Assembly: GCF_008642235.1 (NCBI RefSeq)
Contig: NZ_SJEV01000002.1
Location: forward strand, 1 to 64,000
Direction of reading: 5' to 3'
Length of the DNA: 64,000 bases
Source: Planctomonas psychrotolerans
Lineage (GTDB): Bacteria; Actinomycetota; Actinomycetes; Actinomycetales; Microbacteriaceae
The notes beneath the pieces were generated by a model. The model did no database searches. It was not told the origin of the DNA and was given only the letters and a program-made list of their open reading frames with translations. Both the position numbers and the translations under genes were made by a program. Shown piece after piece: positions 57,565-64,000 of this stretch (within the stretch, counting starts at the first letter, position 1; each line of letters begins with the position of its first letter).

Positions 57565-58598
57565 CCGATTCGACGACGACCGCGTCCACCCCGCCCGACC
57601 GCACCCGGCGTGCCGGCCAGCATTCGGCCGTGCTGGCCGTGATGGGCGACGCCCTGCCGGAGGATCGGCGCCCGCACCCCGGTCCCATCGCCATGCTGCC
57701 GCAACCGGTCGGTGCGTATGCGGACGCCGTGCACGCGGCCGGGGGCCGGTTGTCCGACATCGACAGCGATACCCGCGGCATCGTATGGACCTCGGTGACG
57801 CGCGCGAGCGAACTGACCGACACCCTCGCCGCGAATCCGCAGGTGCAGTGGGTGCAGCTCCCGTTCGCCGGAGTGGACGCCTTCGCTTCCGCCCTGCGGG
57901 ACAACGACCGGCCCGACCTCGTGTGGACGAGTGCGAAGGGCGCGTACGCGGAACCGGTGGCGGAGCACGCCCTCGCCCTCACCCTCGCCGCCCTGAGACT
58001 GTTCCCGGCGCGCGCCCGCGCCGCGAGCTGGGGCGAGTCGGACGGGCGCTCGTTGTACGGCCTCAACGTGGTGATCGTCGGCGCCGGCGGTATCGCGATC
58101 GAACTCATCCGACTGCTCGAACCGTTCCGGGTGACGGTCACGGTGGTGCGGAAGAGCGCCGGCACCGTGCCGGGGGCGCACCGCACCGTGACCGCCGACC
58201 GATTCGCCGAGGTGCTGCCCGACGCCGACGTGCTCGTGCTCGCGGCCGCCAGCACCTCGGACACGCGGCACCTGCTCGGTGCCGCGCAGTTCGAGGCCAT
58301 GCGGTCGGATGCTGTGGTGGTCAACATCGCGCGGGGCCCGTTGATCGACACCGACGCGCTCGTGCACGCGCTGACCCACGGGCAGATCGCCGCCGCGGGG
58401 CTCGATGTGACCGACCCGGAACCCCTGCCCGACGGCTCGCCGCTGTGGACGCTCGACACCTGCCTCATCACGCCGCACACCGCGGACACGCCGGACATGA
58501 TCACGCCGCTGCTCGCCGAGCGGATCCGGGTGAACGTCGAGGCGTTCCTCGGCACCGGCCGCTTCGTCGGTGTGGTCGATCCGTCCGCCGGGTACTGA
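57561..58598 (+). CDS. D-isomer specific 2-hydroxyacid dehydrogenase
   Basis: A 345-residue NAD(P)-dependent oxidoreductase. The C-terminal Rossmann domain starts with LNVVIVGAGGIAIELIRLL. The usual catalytic-region motifs follow: AASTSDTRHLL (Arg), NIARGPLIDTDAL, DVTDPEPLPDGSPLW (Glu) and TPHTAD (His). The second Gly-rich position has GAGGIA rather than GxGxxG, common in this family. It reduces a 2-oxo acid or oxidises a D-2-hydroxy acid; the substrate is not clear. It is coupled to the TfoX_N gene by an ATGA overlap. Confidence 0.9.
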   Translation: MTDSTTTASTPPDRTRRAGQHSAVLAVMGDALPEDRRPHPGPIAMLPQPVGAYADAVHAAGGRLSDIDSDTRGIVWTSVTRASELTDTLAANPQVQWVQLPFAGVDAFASALRDNDRPDLVWTSAKGAYAEPVAEHALALTLAALRLFPARARAASWGESDGRSLYGLNVVIVGAGGIAIELIRLLEPFRVTVTVVRKSAGTVPGAHRTVTADRFAEVLPDADVLVLAAASTSDTRHLLGAAQFEAMRSDAVVVNIARGPLIDTDALVHALTHGQIAAAGLDVTDPEPLPDGSPLWTLDTCLITPHTADTPDMITPLLAERIRVNVEAFLGTGRFVGVVDPSAGY

Positions 58599-58649
58599 TC
58601 CATCGCCCGGCCAGTTCGAGCCCCTGTCATCCCCACAGAAAAGGACCTC

Positions 58650-59681
58650 ATGACCGACACCCCCGCGCTCTACTGGAGCGGTTCGTACACCGCCGACATG
58701 GGTGGCACCGCCTCCGGAATCGGCGTGCTGCGCTCCCGAGAGGACGGCACCCTGGAGTACGTCGGTGTGGCGGTGGAGGCCGACTCACCGTCGTTCCTGG
58801 CCCGCAACCCGGCGGATGCGCGCATCCTGTACGCGGTCGGAGAGGCGAACGGCCGGGTGGAGGCCTTCCTCCGCGGCGACTCCGGTGCTCTGACGGCGCT
58901 GGGCGGCGCGGCCACCGGCGGAGCGGGACCCTGCCACGTGTCCATCCGCCCCGACGCGGCGGCGGCGCTGGTGTCCTGCTACGGCGACGGCTCGCTCCGC
59001 GTGCTTCCGCTCGATGCGACCGGCGCGGTCGGCGGGCTCGGCCAATCCCTCGCGGGCGAGGGGAACGGCCCGCACGAGTCGCAGGACGGCCCGCACGCCC
59101 ACTCCACCCTCGTCTTCGAGGACGGGATGGTGCTCAGCGCCGATCTCGGCGCGGATCGCGTCCACGTGCACACGACCGATGCCGCGACAGGCCTGCTCGA
59201 ACGCGTCGGCTCGCTCGCTTTCGCGGGCGGTACGGGTCCGAGACACCTGCGCCGTCATCCCTCCGGACACGTCTACCTCGTCACCGAGCACAGCCGCGAG
59301 GTGTTCGTCCTCGCACGGGACGGTGCCGCGGTGCGCATCGTCTCCTCCACGCCGATCGCCGCGGATGACGTCGCCGGCGACACCGCGGCGGAGCTCTCGA
59401 TCACCGAGGACGGACGCTTCGTGCACGTGGGGCTGCGCGGCAGCAACCGGCTCGCCACCCTCGCGGTGACCGATGGCGGAGCAACGCTCACCCCCACGGA
59501 GATCGCGTCCTGCGGCGGGAACTGGCCTCGCCACCATGTGGTCGACGGCTCGCTGCTGCATGTGGCCAACCAGTTGTCGAGCACGGTCACCACCTTCCGC
59601 ATCGACGACCGGACCGGCATGCTCACGCAGCTGGGACTCGCCGAGCCGGTGCCGTCGCCCACCTTCCTGCTGCGGGCGTGA
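58650..59681 (+). CDS. Lactonase family protein (6-phosphogluconolactonase YbhE type)
   Basis: The 343-residue protein is predicted to fold as a seven-bladed beta-propeller. It shows the family marks GAGPCHVSIRPD, HAHSTLVFEDG, GTGPRHLRRHPSGHVYLVTEHS, GLRGSNRLATL and GGNWPRHHVVDGSLLHVANQ. Family members include 6-phosphogluconolactonase of the YbhE/Pgl type and muconate-cycloisomerase-like proteins. Identity as Pgl is not certain. AAAGGA lies 7 nt before ATG 58650. Confidence 0.88.
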   Translation: MTDTPALYWSGSYTADMGGTASGIGVLRSREDGTLEYVGVAVEADSPSFLARNPADARILYAVGEANGRVEAFLRGDSGALTALGGAATGGAGPCHVSIRPDAAAALVSCYGDGSLRVLPLDATGAVGGLGQSLAGEGNGPHESQDGPHAHSTLVFEDGMVLSADLGADRVHVHTTDAATGLLERVGSLAFAGGTGPRHLRRHPSGHVYLVTEHSREVFVLARDGAAVRIVSSTPIAADDVAGDTAAELSITEDGRFVHVGLRGSNRLATLAVTDGGATLTPTEIASCGGNWPRHHVVDGSLLHVANQLSSTVTTFRIDDRTGMLTQLGLAEPVPSPTFLLRA

Positions 59682-59703
59682 CCGGACCCGCCGGAGGGCC
59701 GAT

Positions 59704-59731
59704 TTGGGAAGTGGGGGAGTTCCGCTAAGCT
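59704..59731 (+). promoter_or_regulatory. Promoter of tRNA-Asn
   Basis: TTGGGA (59704-59709), a 16-nt spacer and TAAGCT (59726-59731) place the start about 13 nt before the mature tRNA. This is one of the better -35/-10 pairs in the window. Confidence 0.6.
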
Positions 59732-59750
59732 AGCCAAGCTGTTTCAGCAT

Positions 59751-59823
59751 TCCTCGATAGCTCAATTGGCAGAGCAGCCGGCTGTTAACCGGCAGGTTGT
59801 TGGTTCGAGTCCAACTCGGGGAG
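59751..59823 (+). tRNA. tRNA-Asn (anticodon GTT)
   Basis: A 73-nt cloverleaf: acceptor tcctcga/tcgggga, D-arm AGCTCAATTGGCAGAGC-like, anticodon arm ccggc-TGTTAAC-type loop with GTT at 59784-59786, and T-arm ggttcgagtcc. The CCA end is not encoded. A terminator follows directly. Confidence 0.95.
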
Positions 59824-59827
59824 CGAA

Positions 59828-59858
59828 GCCCCCAGTCCTCCACGACTGGGGGCTTTTT
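59828..59858 (+). terminator. Rho-independent terminator after tRNA-Asn
   Basis: GCCCCCAGTC and GACTGGGGGC form a perfect 10-bp stem with a 6-nt loop, followed by TTTTT. It is the only classical T-tract terminator I see in the window. Confidence 0.93.
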
Positions 59859-59928
59859 GCGTCACCGGTAGCCGTCGGCTTTCGCCATCGACAGCGGCTC
59901 CGGTTCAGGGTGAAGAGATCGGTGGGAT

Positions 59929-60675
59929 GTGGGCGAGGCGGACGTTCCGGACGCGGCATCGGCCGACGGTGCACGCGGGCGGACCATCCGAGCGGGAATC
60001 GCCGTGGGGCTCGCCACCGGCGCCTACGGAATATCGTTCGGCGCTCTCTCCGTCGCGGCCGGATTGGACATCTGGCAGACGGCCGTGCTGAGCGCGGTGA
60101 TGTTCACCGGCGGCTCCCAGTTCGCCCTCATCGGCGTGCTCGCTTCCGGCGGACTCGCGGCGGGTCCGGCGGCCATCGGCAGCGCCGTGCTGCTGGGGTC
60201 CCGCAATGCGCTCTACTCGGTACGGATGTCGCCGGTCATCGGCAGCGGGTGGCTCCGGCGCCTCGCAGCGGGCTGGCTCACCATCGACGAGTCGACCGCG
60301 GTGGCCACGGCGCAGTCCACGCCGCCCCTGCAGCGCGTGGGCTTCTGGGTGACCGGCATCTCGGTGTTCGTGGCGTGGAACGCGATGACGCTCGTGGGCG
60401 CCTTCCTCGGCAATGCGCTCGGTGACGTGCGGCAGTACGGTCTCGACGCCGCGGCCGCTGCGGCCTTCCTCGGCCTGCTCTGGCCTCGATTGCGCGCGCT
60501 GCAGCCGGTCGCCGTGGCGGTGGGCGCCGCGGTGGTCGCCGTCGTGCTCACGCCCGTGGTGCCTCCCGGCATTCCGGTGCTCGCGGCGGCGCTGGTGGCG
60601 GTCGTCGTCGGCATCGCGAATTGGTGGCCGCAGGCGCCGGAACAGCTGCCGGTGAACTCGACGGGGGCCGCCTGA
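59929..60675 (+). CDS. AzlC family branched-chain amino acid exporter subunit
   Basis: The 248-residue membrane protein has the AzlC pattern: GIAVGLATGAYGISFGALSVAAGL, VMFTGGSQFALIGVLASGG, LGSRNALYSVRMSPV and further helices. With AzlD it forms a two-component exporter of branched-chain amino acids or analogues. GTG 59929 gives a short cytoplasmic tail. Its stop overlaps the AzlD start (TGATG). Confidence 0.9.
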   Translation: MGEADVPDAASADGARGRTIRAGIAVGLATGAYGISFGALSVAAGLDIWQTAVLSAVMFTGGSQFALIGVLASGGLAAGPAAIGSAVLLGSRNALYSVRMSPVIGSGWLRRLAAGWLTIDESTAVATAQSTPPLQRVGFWVTGISVFVAWNAMTLVGAFLGNALGDVRQYGLDAAAAAAFLGLLWPRLRALQPVAVAVGAAVVAVVLTPVVPPGIPVLAAALVAVVVGIANWWPQAPEQLPVNSTGAA

Positions 60676-60980
60676 TGACCGCCTGGCACGTGGTGCTCAT
60701 CGCCTCCATCGCCTGCGTGGCCCTCAAGCTCGTCGGCTACGGGGTGCCCGCCACCGTTCTCGAACGCCCGACGCCCGCACGCGTGGCGAATCTCCTCACG
60801 GTCGCCCTGCTCTCGGCGCTCATCGCGGTGCAGACCCTGGCCCGCGGCACGGCCATCGAACTGGATGCCCGTATCCCGGCGCTCCTGGTGGCCGCCGTCC
60901 TGTACGCGGTGCGCGTGCCCTTCGTGGTGGTGGTGCTGGCGGCCGCCGCCGTGGCCGCGGCGGTGCGCGCGGTGACCTAG
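60675..60980 (+). CDS. AzlD family transporter subunit
   Basis: A 101-residue protein with three to four membrane helices (WHVVLIASIACVALKLVGYGVP, VANLLTVALLSALIAVQTLA, and a C-terminal Ala/Val-rich pair), the partner of AzlC. ATG 60675 overlaps the AzlC stop. Its end overlaps the end of the convergent def gene by 3 bases, so the two transcripts must run into each other. Confidence 0.9.
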   Translation: MTAWHVVLIASIACVALKLVGYGVPATVLERPTPARVANLLTVALLSALIAVQTLARGTAIELDARIPALLVAAVLYAVRVPFVVVVLAAAAVAAAVRAVT

Positions 60981-61543
60981 TCCTCGAGGTGATCGACGCC
61001 GGGTAGCCAGCTCACGCCGGGCACGCCCCACCCGCTCTTCCGGGTGATACGGGCGACGGTGCGCTCGTAGCCGCGGTCGATCCGATCGGTGTACAGGATG
61101 CCGTTCAGGTGGTCGAACTCGTGCTGCAGGATGCGCGCGAACCAGCCCTCCGCCTCCAGTCGGATCGGGGCGCCCGCGGCGTCGACCGCGGTGAGCACGG
61201 CGCGCTCGGCGCGGCGGAGGGGGAAGCGTTCGCCCGGGAAGGAGAGACAGCCCTCGGCCTCGGCGTCGTCATCGGGGTCCCCGAGCGGCACCGGAGTGAT
61301 CAGCAGATCGGGATTCACGGCCACGCCGCGACGCATGGGCCCGTCCTCGGGCTGATAGGAGAACACGAACACCCGCTTGCCGACACCGACCTGCGGGGCG
61401 GCAAGACCCACGCCCGGGGCGCGATCCATGGTGTCGAACATGTCGTCCACCAGCCGCCGCAGGTCGTCGTCGAACTCGGTCACCGGGGTCGCCGGGGTGT
61501 GCAATACGGGATCCCCGGAAATCCGGATCGGGAGAACGGCCAT
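60977..61543 (-). CDS. def: Peptide deformylase
   Basis: A 188-residue metalloenzyme removing the formyl group from nascent proteins. The three signature motifs are GVGLAAPQ (44-51), EGCLS (Cys about 99) and QHEFDH (His 141 and 145). The C-terminus is basic and extended. A TATTCT box on the minus strand (61555-61550) ends exactly 6 nt before the ATG at 61543, suggesting a leaderless message. It is divergent from the DMT transporter gene, with only 40 bases between them. Confidence 0.95.
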   Translation of the reverse strand: MAVLPIRISGDPVLHTPATPVTEFDDDLRRLVDDMFDTMDRAPGVGLAAPQVGVGKRVFVFSYQPEDGPMRRGVAVNPDLLITPVPLGDPDDDAEAEGCLSFPGERFPLRRAERAVLTAVDAAGAPIRLEAEGWFARILQHEFDHLNGILYTDRIDRGYERTVARITRKSGWGVPGVSWLPGVDHLED

Positions 61544-61583
61544 TCGCCAAGAATATCTGCCGAGCGCCCGGTAAGGTCGTGGC

Positions 61584-62498
61584 GTGCCGCCCGACCTGAA
61601 CGACTTGACGGACTCGATATCCCTGACTCCGTACCAAGCGTTGGGTATCCCGATCGCCCTGATCGGTGCGGTATTCCTCGCGTTGGGCGCGCAGTTCCAG
61701 TCGACCGGTGTGTCGAAGGTCGAGGCGCGCTCGGGTGTCGCCGCGAGCGGCGGGCTGAACCTCACCCAGCTTCTCGCGCTCGTGAAGCGGCCCTCGTGGG
61801 TCATCGGCACCCTCATGCTGGGTCTCGCGATCGTGCTCCAGCTCGTCAGTCTGGGCATCGCCCCCCTCATCGTCGTGCAGCCCCTCGGCGCGGTGGCGCT
61901 CGTCATCACCGCGATCGTCAATTCCCGAGTCACGAAGACCGCGCTCGACCGGCGGTCCATCCGAGCGATCGTCATCTGCGTGGGAGGGGTGGGTCTTTTC
62001 GTGATCTTCGCGGCGATCTATGCCAAAGAGACCCCCATCGACAACGGTCAGCTGATCACCATCCTGATCATCCTCGCCGCCGTGATCGCCCTGTTCGGCG
62101 CCGCGTTCGCCTTTCTCCGGTCGAGGTTCAAGGCGATCGCCTACATCCTCGGGGCGGGCGTGCTGTACGGGTTCGTCGCCACCCTGGCGAAGGTGGTCAT
62201 CGTGCGCATCAAGACCGGTGACGTCGAGTTCCTGACGATGCTGTGCATCGTCGCGCTGCTGGCCGCCGCCGCCTTCGGGGCCTACTTCGTGCAAACCGCC
62301 TACTCCTCGGGTCCTCCGGACCTGGTCATCGCGGGACTGACCGTCATCGACCCGCTCGTCGCCGTGGGCATCGGTGTCATCGTGCTGGGCGAGGCCGCGG
62401 GCGCCCCGCCCTTCGCCATCCTGGCCTTCGTCGTCTCCGCCGCCATCGCCATCTTCGGCGTCTTCCAGCTCGCGAAGTTCCATCCACAGATCCGCTGA
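61584..62498 (+). CDS. DMT superfamily transporter (EamA/NIPA-like)
   Basis: The 304-residue protein has about nine to ten hydrophobic segments: ALGIPIALIGAVFLALGAQFQ, VIGTLMLGLAIVLQLVSLGIAPL, VVQPLGAVALVITAIVN and, in the second half, ILGAGVLYGFVATLAKVV and LTVIDPLVAVGIGVIVLGEA. The two internal repeats are typical of drug/metabolite transporters; the first half resembles NIPA-type Mg2+ transporters. The substrate is unknown. A TAAGGT box at 61572-61577 ends 6 nt before GTG 61584. Confidence 0.85.
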   Translation: MPPDLNDLTDSISLTPYQALGIPIALIGAVFLALGAQFQSTGVSKVEARSGVAASGGLNLTQLLALVKRPSWVIGTLMLGLAIVLQLVSLGIAPLIVVQPLGAVALVITAIVNSRVTKTALDRRSIRAIVICVGGVGLFVIFAAIYAKETPIDNGQLITILIILAAVIALFGAAFAFLRSRFKAIAYILGAGVLYGFVATLAKVVIVRIKTGDVEFLTMLCIVALLAAAAFGAYFVQTAYSSGPPDLVIAGLTVIDPLVAVGIGVIVLGEAAGAPPFAILAFVVSAAIAIFGVFQLAKFHPQIR

Positions 62499-62617
62499 GC
62501 GCGGAGCGTCCCCGGTGTTCGCGGAGCACCGTGCGGTACCGTGGTGCACATCCGCGGGGGAGAGAAAGCCGCCCGGAAAGTGCGTTCTCCGCCAATCAAC
62601 GTTAGGTCTTTCCCCTC

Positions 62618-63937
62618 GTGTCGAACACCCGCGACTCTCAGCCAGCCGCATCTCCGGCGGGCAGGACACCGTTGCGCATCCTCATCGGCGCGGACACTTT
62701 CCCCCCCGATGTGAACGGCGCCGCCAAGTTCGCCGAACGGCTCGCCGCGGGCATGGTGGCGCGCGGGCACGAGGTGCACATCGTGGCCCCGGCGCCGAGT
62801 CGCAAGCACGGATCGTGGACGGAGGTGCACGAGGGCCAGGAGATGACCGTCCACCGCCTGCGCAGCTGGCGCTGGTACCCGCACGACTGGCTGCGGTTCG
62901 CCCTGCCGTGGCGCATCAACCAGAACAGCGCGCGCATTCTCGACCTGGTGAAGCCGGACGTGGTGCACTTCCAGTCGCACATGATCACCGGGCGCGGTCT
63001 CAGCATCGAGGCGGCCAAGCGGGGCATCCGCATCATCGGCACCAACCACTTCATGCCCGAGAACATGCTCGAGCACACCCTGCTGCCGAAGGTGTGGCAG
63101 CACCGGGCGATCGTCGCCGCGTGGCGGGCGGCTCGGCGCACGTTCGGCCGCGCCGAGGCCGTCACCACACCGACAAGGCGTGCGGCGCAGTTCCTCGAGA
63201 GGTACACCGGCCTCACCGGCGTGCACGCCATCTCGTGCGGCATCGATGCCGACAACTACACCCCCGACTTCGAGCCGCGCACCGAGAACCGCATCATCTT
63301 CGTCGGACGGGTCACCGGGGAGAAGCAGATCGACGTGCTGCTGCAGGCGGTGAAGCTGCTGCCGAGCGAGCTCGACGTGAAGCTCGACATCGTGGGCGGG
63401 GGAGACCAGAAGCGGAACCTCGAGCAGCTCGCGACGGAACTCGGCATCAGCGACCGCACGACCTTCACCGGCTACGTGTCCGAGGAGGACCTGCGGCGGG
63501 CGTACACGCGGTCGACCGTGTTCGCGATGCCTTCCATCGCTGAGCTGCAGAGCATCGCGACGATGGAGGCGATGGCGTCGGGACTCCCCGTCGTCGCGGC
63601 GAACGCCATGGCCCTGCCCCATCTGGTGCACGACGGCGAAAACGGTTACCTGTTCGAGCCCGGGAACGCCCGCGACCTCGCCGACAAGCTCGAGCAGCTC
63701 CTCGCGCTGCCGCACGAGGAGCTGCTGCGATTCAAGCGCGAATCGCTGCATGTGGTTTCCGCCCACGACATCCAGCGCACCCTCAACACCTTCGAGAGCC
63801 TGTATCGTGGTGAGCCGGTGATCGACCCGGTCATTGATCGCACGCCGGCGGCAGCGCATGACGATGGCACTCGGTACCGGTCGCGGCGCATCGGCTCACA
63901 TCGCGTGGGCCTACGGGGTGGTAGCTCAGCTGGTTAG
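62618..63937 (+). CDS. Glycosyltransferase family 4 protein
   Basis: A 439-residue GT-B fold enzyme. The N-terminal domain has ILIGADTFPPDVNGAAKFAERLAAGMVARGHEVHIVAP and HFQSHMITGRG. The C-terminal nucleotide-sugar domain has IIFVGRVTGEKQIDVLLQAV, DIVGGGDQKRNLEQLA, and the E-x7-E motif in IAELQSIATMEAMASGLPVVA. It probably transfers a sugar (mannose-like donors are common for this group) to a lipid or glycan at the inner membrane face. The last 23 bases of the gene overlap the 5' end of the following tRNA. The C-terminal 30 residues are low-complexity and non-conserved in appearance. Confidence 0.9.
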   Translation: MSNTRDSQPAASPAGRTPLRILIGADTFPPDVNGAAKFAERLAAGMVARGHEVHIVAPAPSRKHGSWTEVHEGQEMTVHRLRSWRWYPHDWLRFALPWRINQNSARILDLVKPDVVHFQSHMITGRGLSIEAAKRGIRIIGTNHFMPENMLEHTLLPKVWQHRAIVAAWRAARRTFGRAEAVTTPTRRAAQFLERYTGLTGVHAISCGIDADNYTPDFEPRTENRIIFVGRVTGEKQIDVLLQAVKLLPSELDVKLDIVGGGDQKRNLEQLATELGISDRTTFTGYVSEEDLRRAYTRSTVFAMPSIAELQSIATMEAMASGLPVVAANAMALPHLVHDGENGYLFEPGNARDLADKLEQLLALPHEELLRFKRESLHVVSAHDIQRTLNTFESLYRGEPVIDPVIDRTPAAAHDDGTRYRSRRIGSHRVGLRGGSSAG

Positions 63938-63988
63938 AGCAGCGGACTCATAATCCGTCGGTCACGGGTTCAAGTCCCGTCCGCCCTA
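63915..63988 (+). tRNA. tRNA with CAT anticodon (elongator tRNA-Met or tRNA-Ile2)
   Basis: A 74-nt cloverleaf: acceptor ggggtgg/ccgccct (first pair G-T), D-arm tagctcagctggttagagc, anticodon loop CTCATAA with CAT at 63949-63951, and T-arm acggg-ttcaagt-cccgt. The anticodon stem lacks the three G-C pairs of initiator tRNA, so it is elongator Met or the lysidine-modified Ile2 tRNA. Sequence alone does not decide between these. It overlaps the end of the GT4 gene. Confidence 0.92.
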
Positions 63989-64000
63989 CTTCACCACATC

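Noticed and set aside
59751-59823. Integration site of a mobile element at tRNA-Asn
   Set aside because: No integrase gene, no second copy of the tRNA 3' end nearby, and the downstream genes look like ordinary chromosomal genes.

Overview
The window is high-GC, gene-dense chromosomal DNA of an actinobacterium. The gene content and order fit the Microbacteriaceae: a DUF222/HNH (13E12-type) gene, the rpsT / lepA-hemW / hrcA-dnaJ-rsmE / HIT-phoH-ybeY-corC-era / recO-uppS / glyS / dusB-dgt-dnaG blocks, many GTG starts, and start codons sitting 6 nt after a TANNNT -10 box. The family assignment is inferred from content and synteny; no search was run. There is no sign of prophage, plasmid, CRISPR or complete insertion sequence.

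Layout. 1-2472: a DUF222/HNH gene lies between arrays of an interspersed hairpin-forming repeat. 2473-10261: leuS, comEA-comEC (DNA uptake), holA and the convergent rpsT. 10452-16601: Nudix hydrolase and alpha/beta hydrolase (minus strand), aminotransferase, a small membrane protein, amidohydrolase with an SDR-type epimerase, and a lipoprotein. 16701-20431: lepA, DUF1990 protein and hemW. 20436-23970: DUF4870 protein, then hrcA-dnaJ-rsmE under a CIRCE-like operator. 24270-28481: HIT, phoH, ybeY, CorC/HlyC and era, packed with overlapping ends. 28591-32787: a NarL-type two-component system followed by an ABC exporter, with an inverted repeat between them. 33592-36002: a Leu-rich leader peptide ahead of leuA, then a small lipoprotein-like ORF with no obvious start. 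36053-39265: recO-uppS and glyS.

39389-45451 is the most distinctive locus. It holds a hyaluronan-synthase-like GT2 enzyme, two membrane-anchored right-handed beta-helix proteins and a UDP-glucose 6-dehydrogenase, preceded by a strongly folded 5' leader. It looks like a self-contained synthesis and modification unit for a uronic-acid-containing exopolysaccharide.

45456-50501: YbaK-type deacylase, dusB, dgt and dnaG. 50676-57203: a dipeptide/oligopeptide ABC transporter with a fused two-NBD ATPase and an extra ATPase carrying a 15-bp minisatellite at its 3' end. It is followed by a TfoX_N protein, a 2-hydroxyacid dehydrogenase and a lactonase-fold protein. 59751-63988: tRNA-Asn, AzlC/AzlD, peptide deformylase (minus), a DMT transporter, a GT4 glycosyltransferase, and a CAT-anticodon tRNA whose 5' end overlaps the end of the GT4 gene.

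Most long minus-strand open frames are GC-driven shadows of plus-strand genes and are omitted. All functions are assigned from motifs and context.
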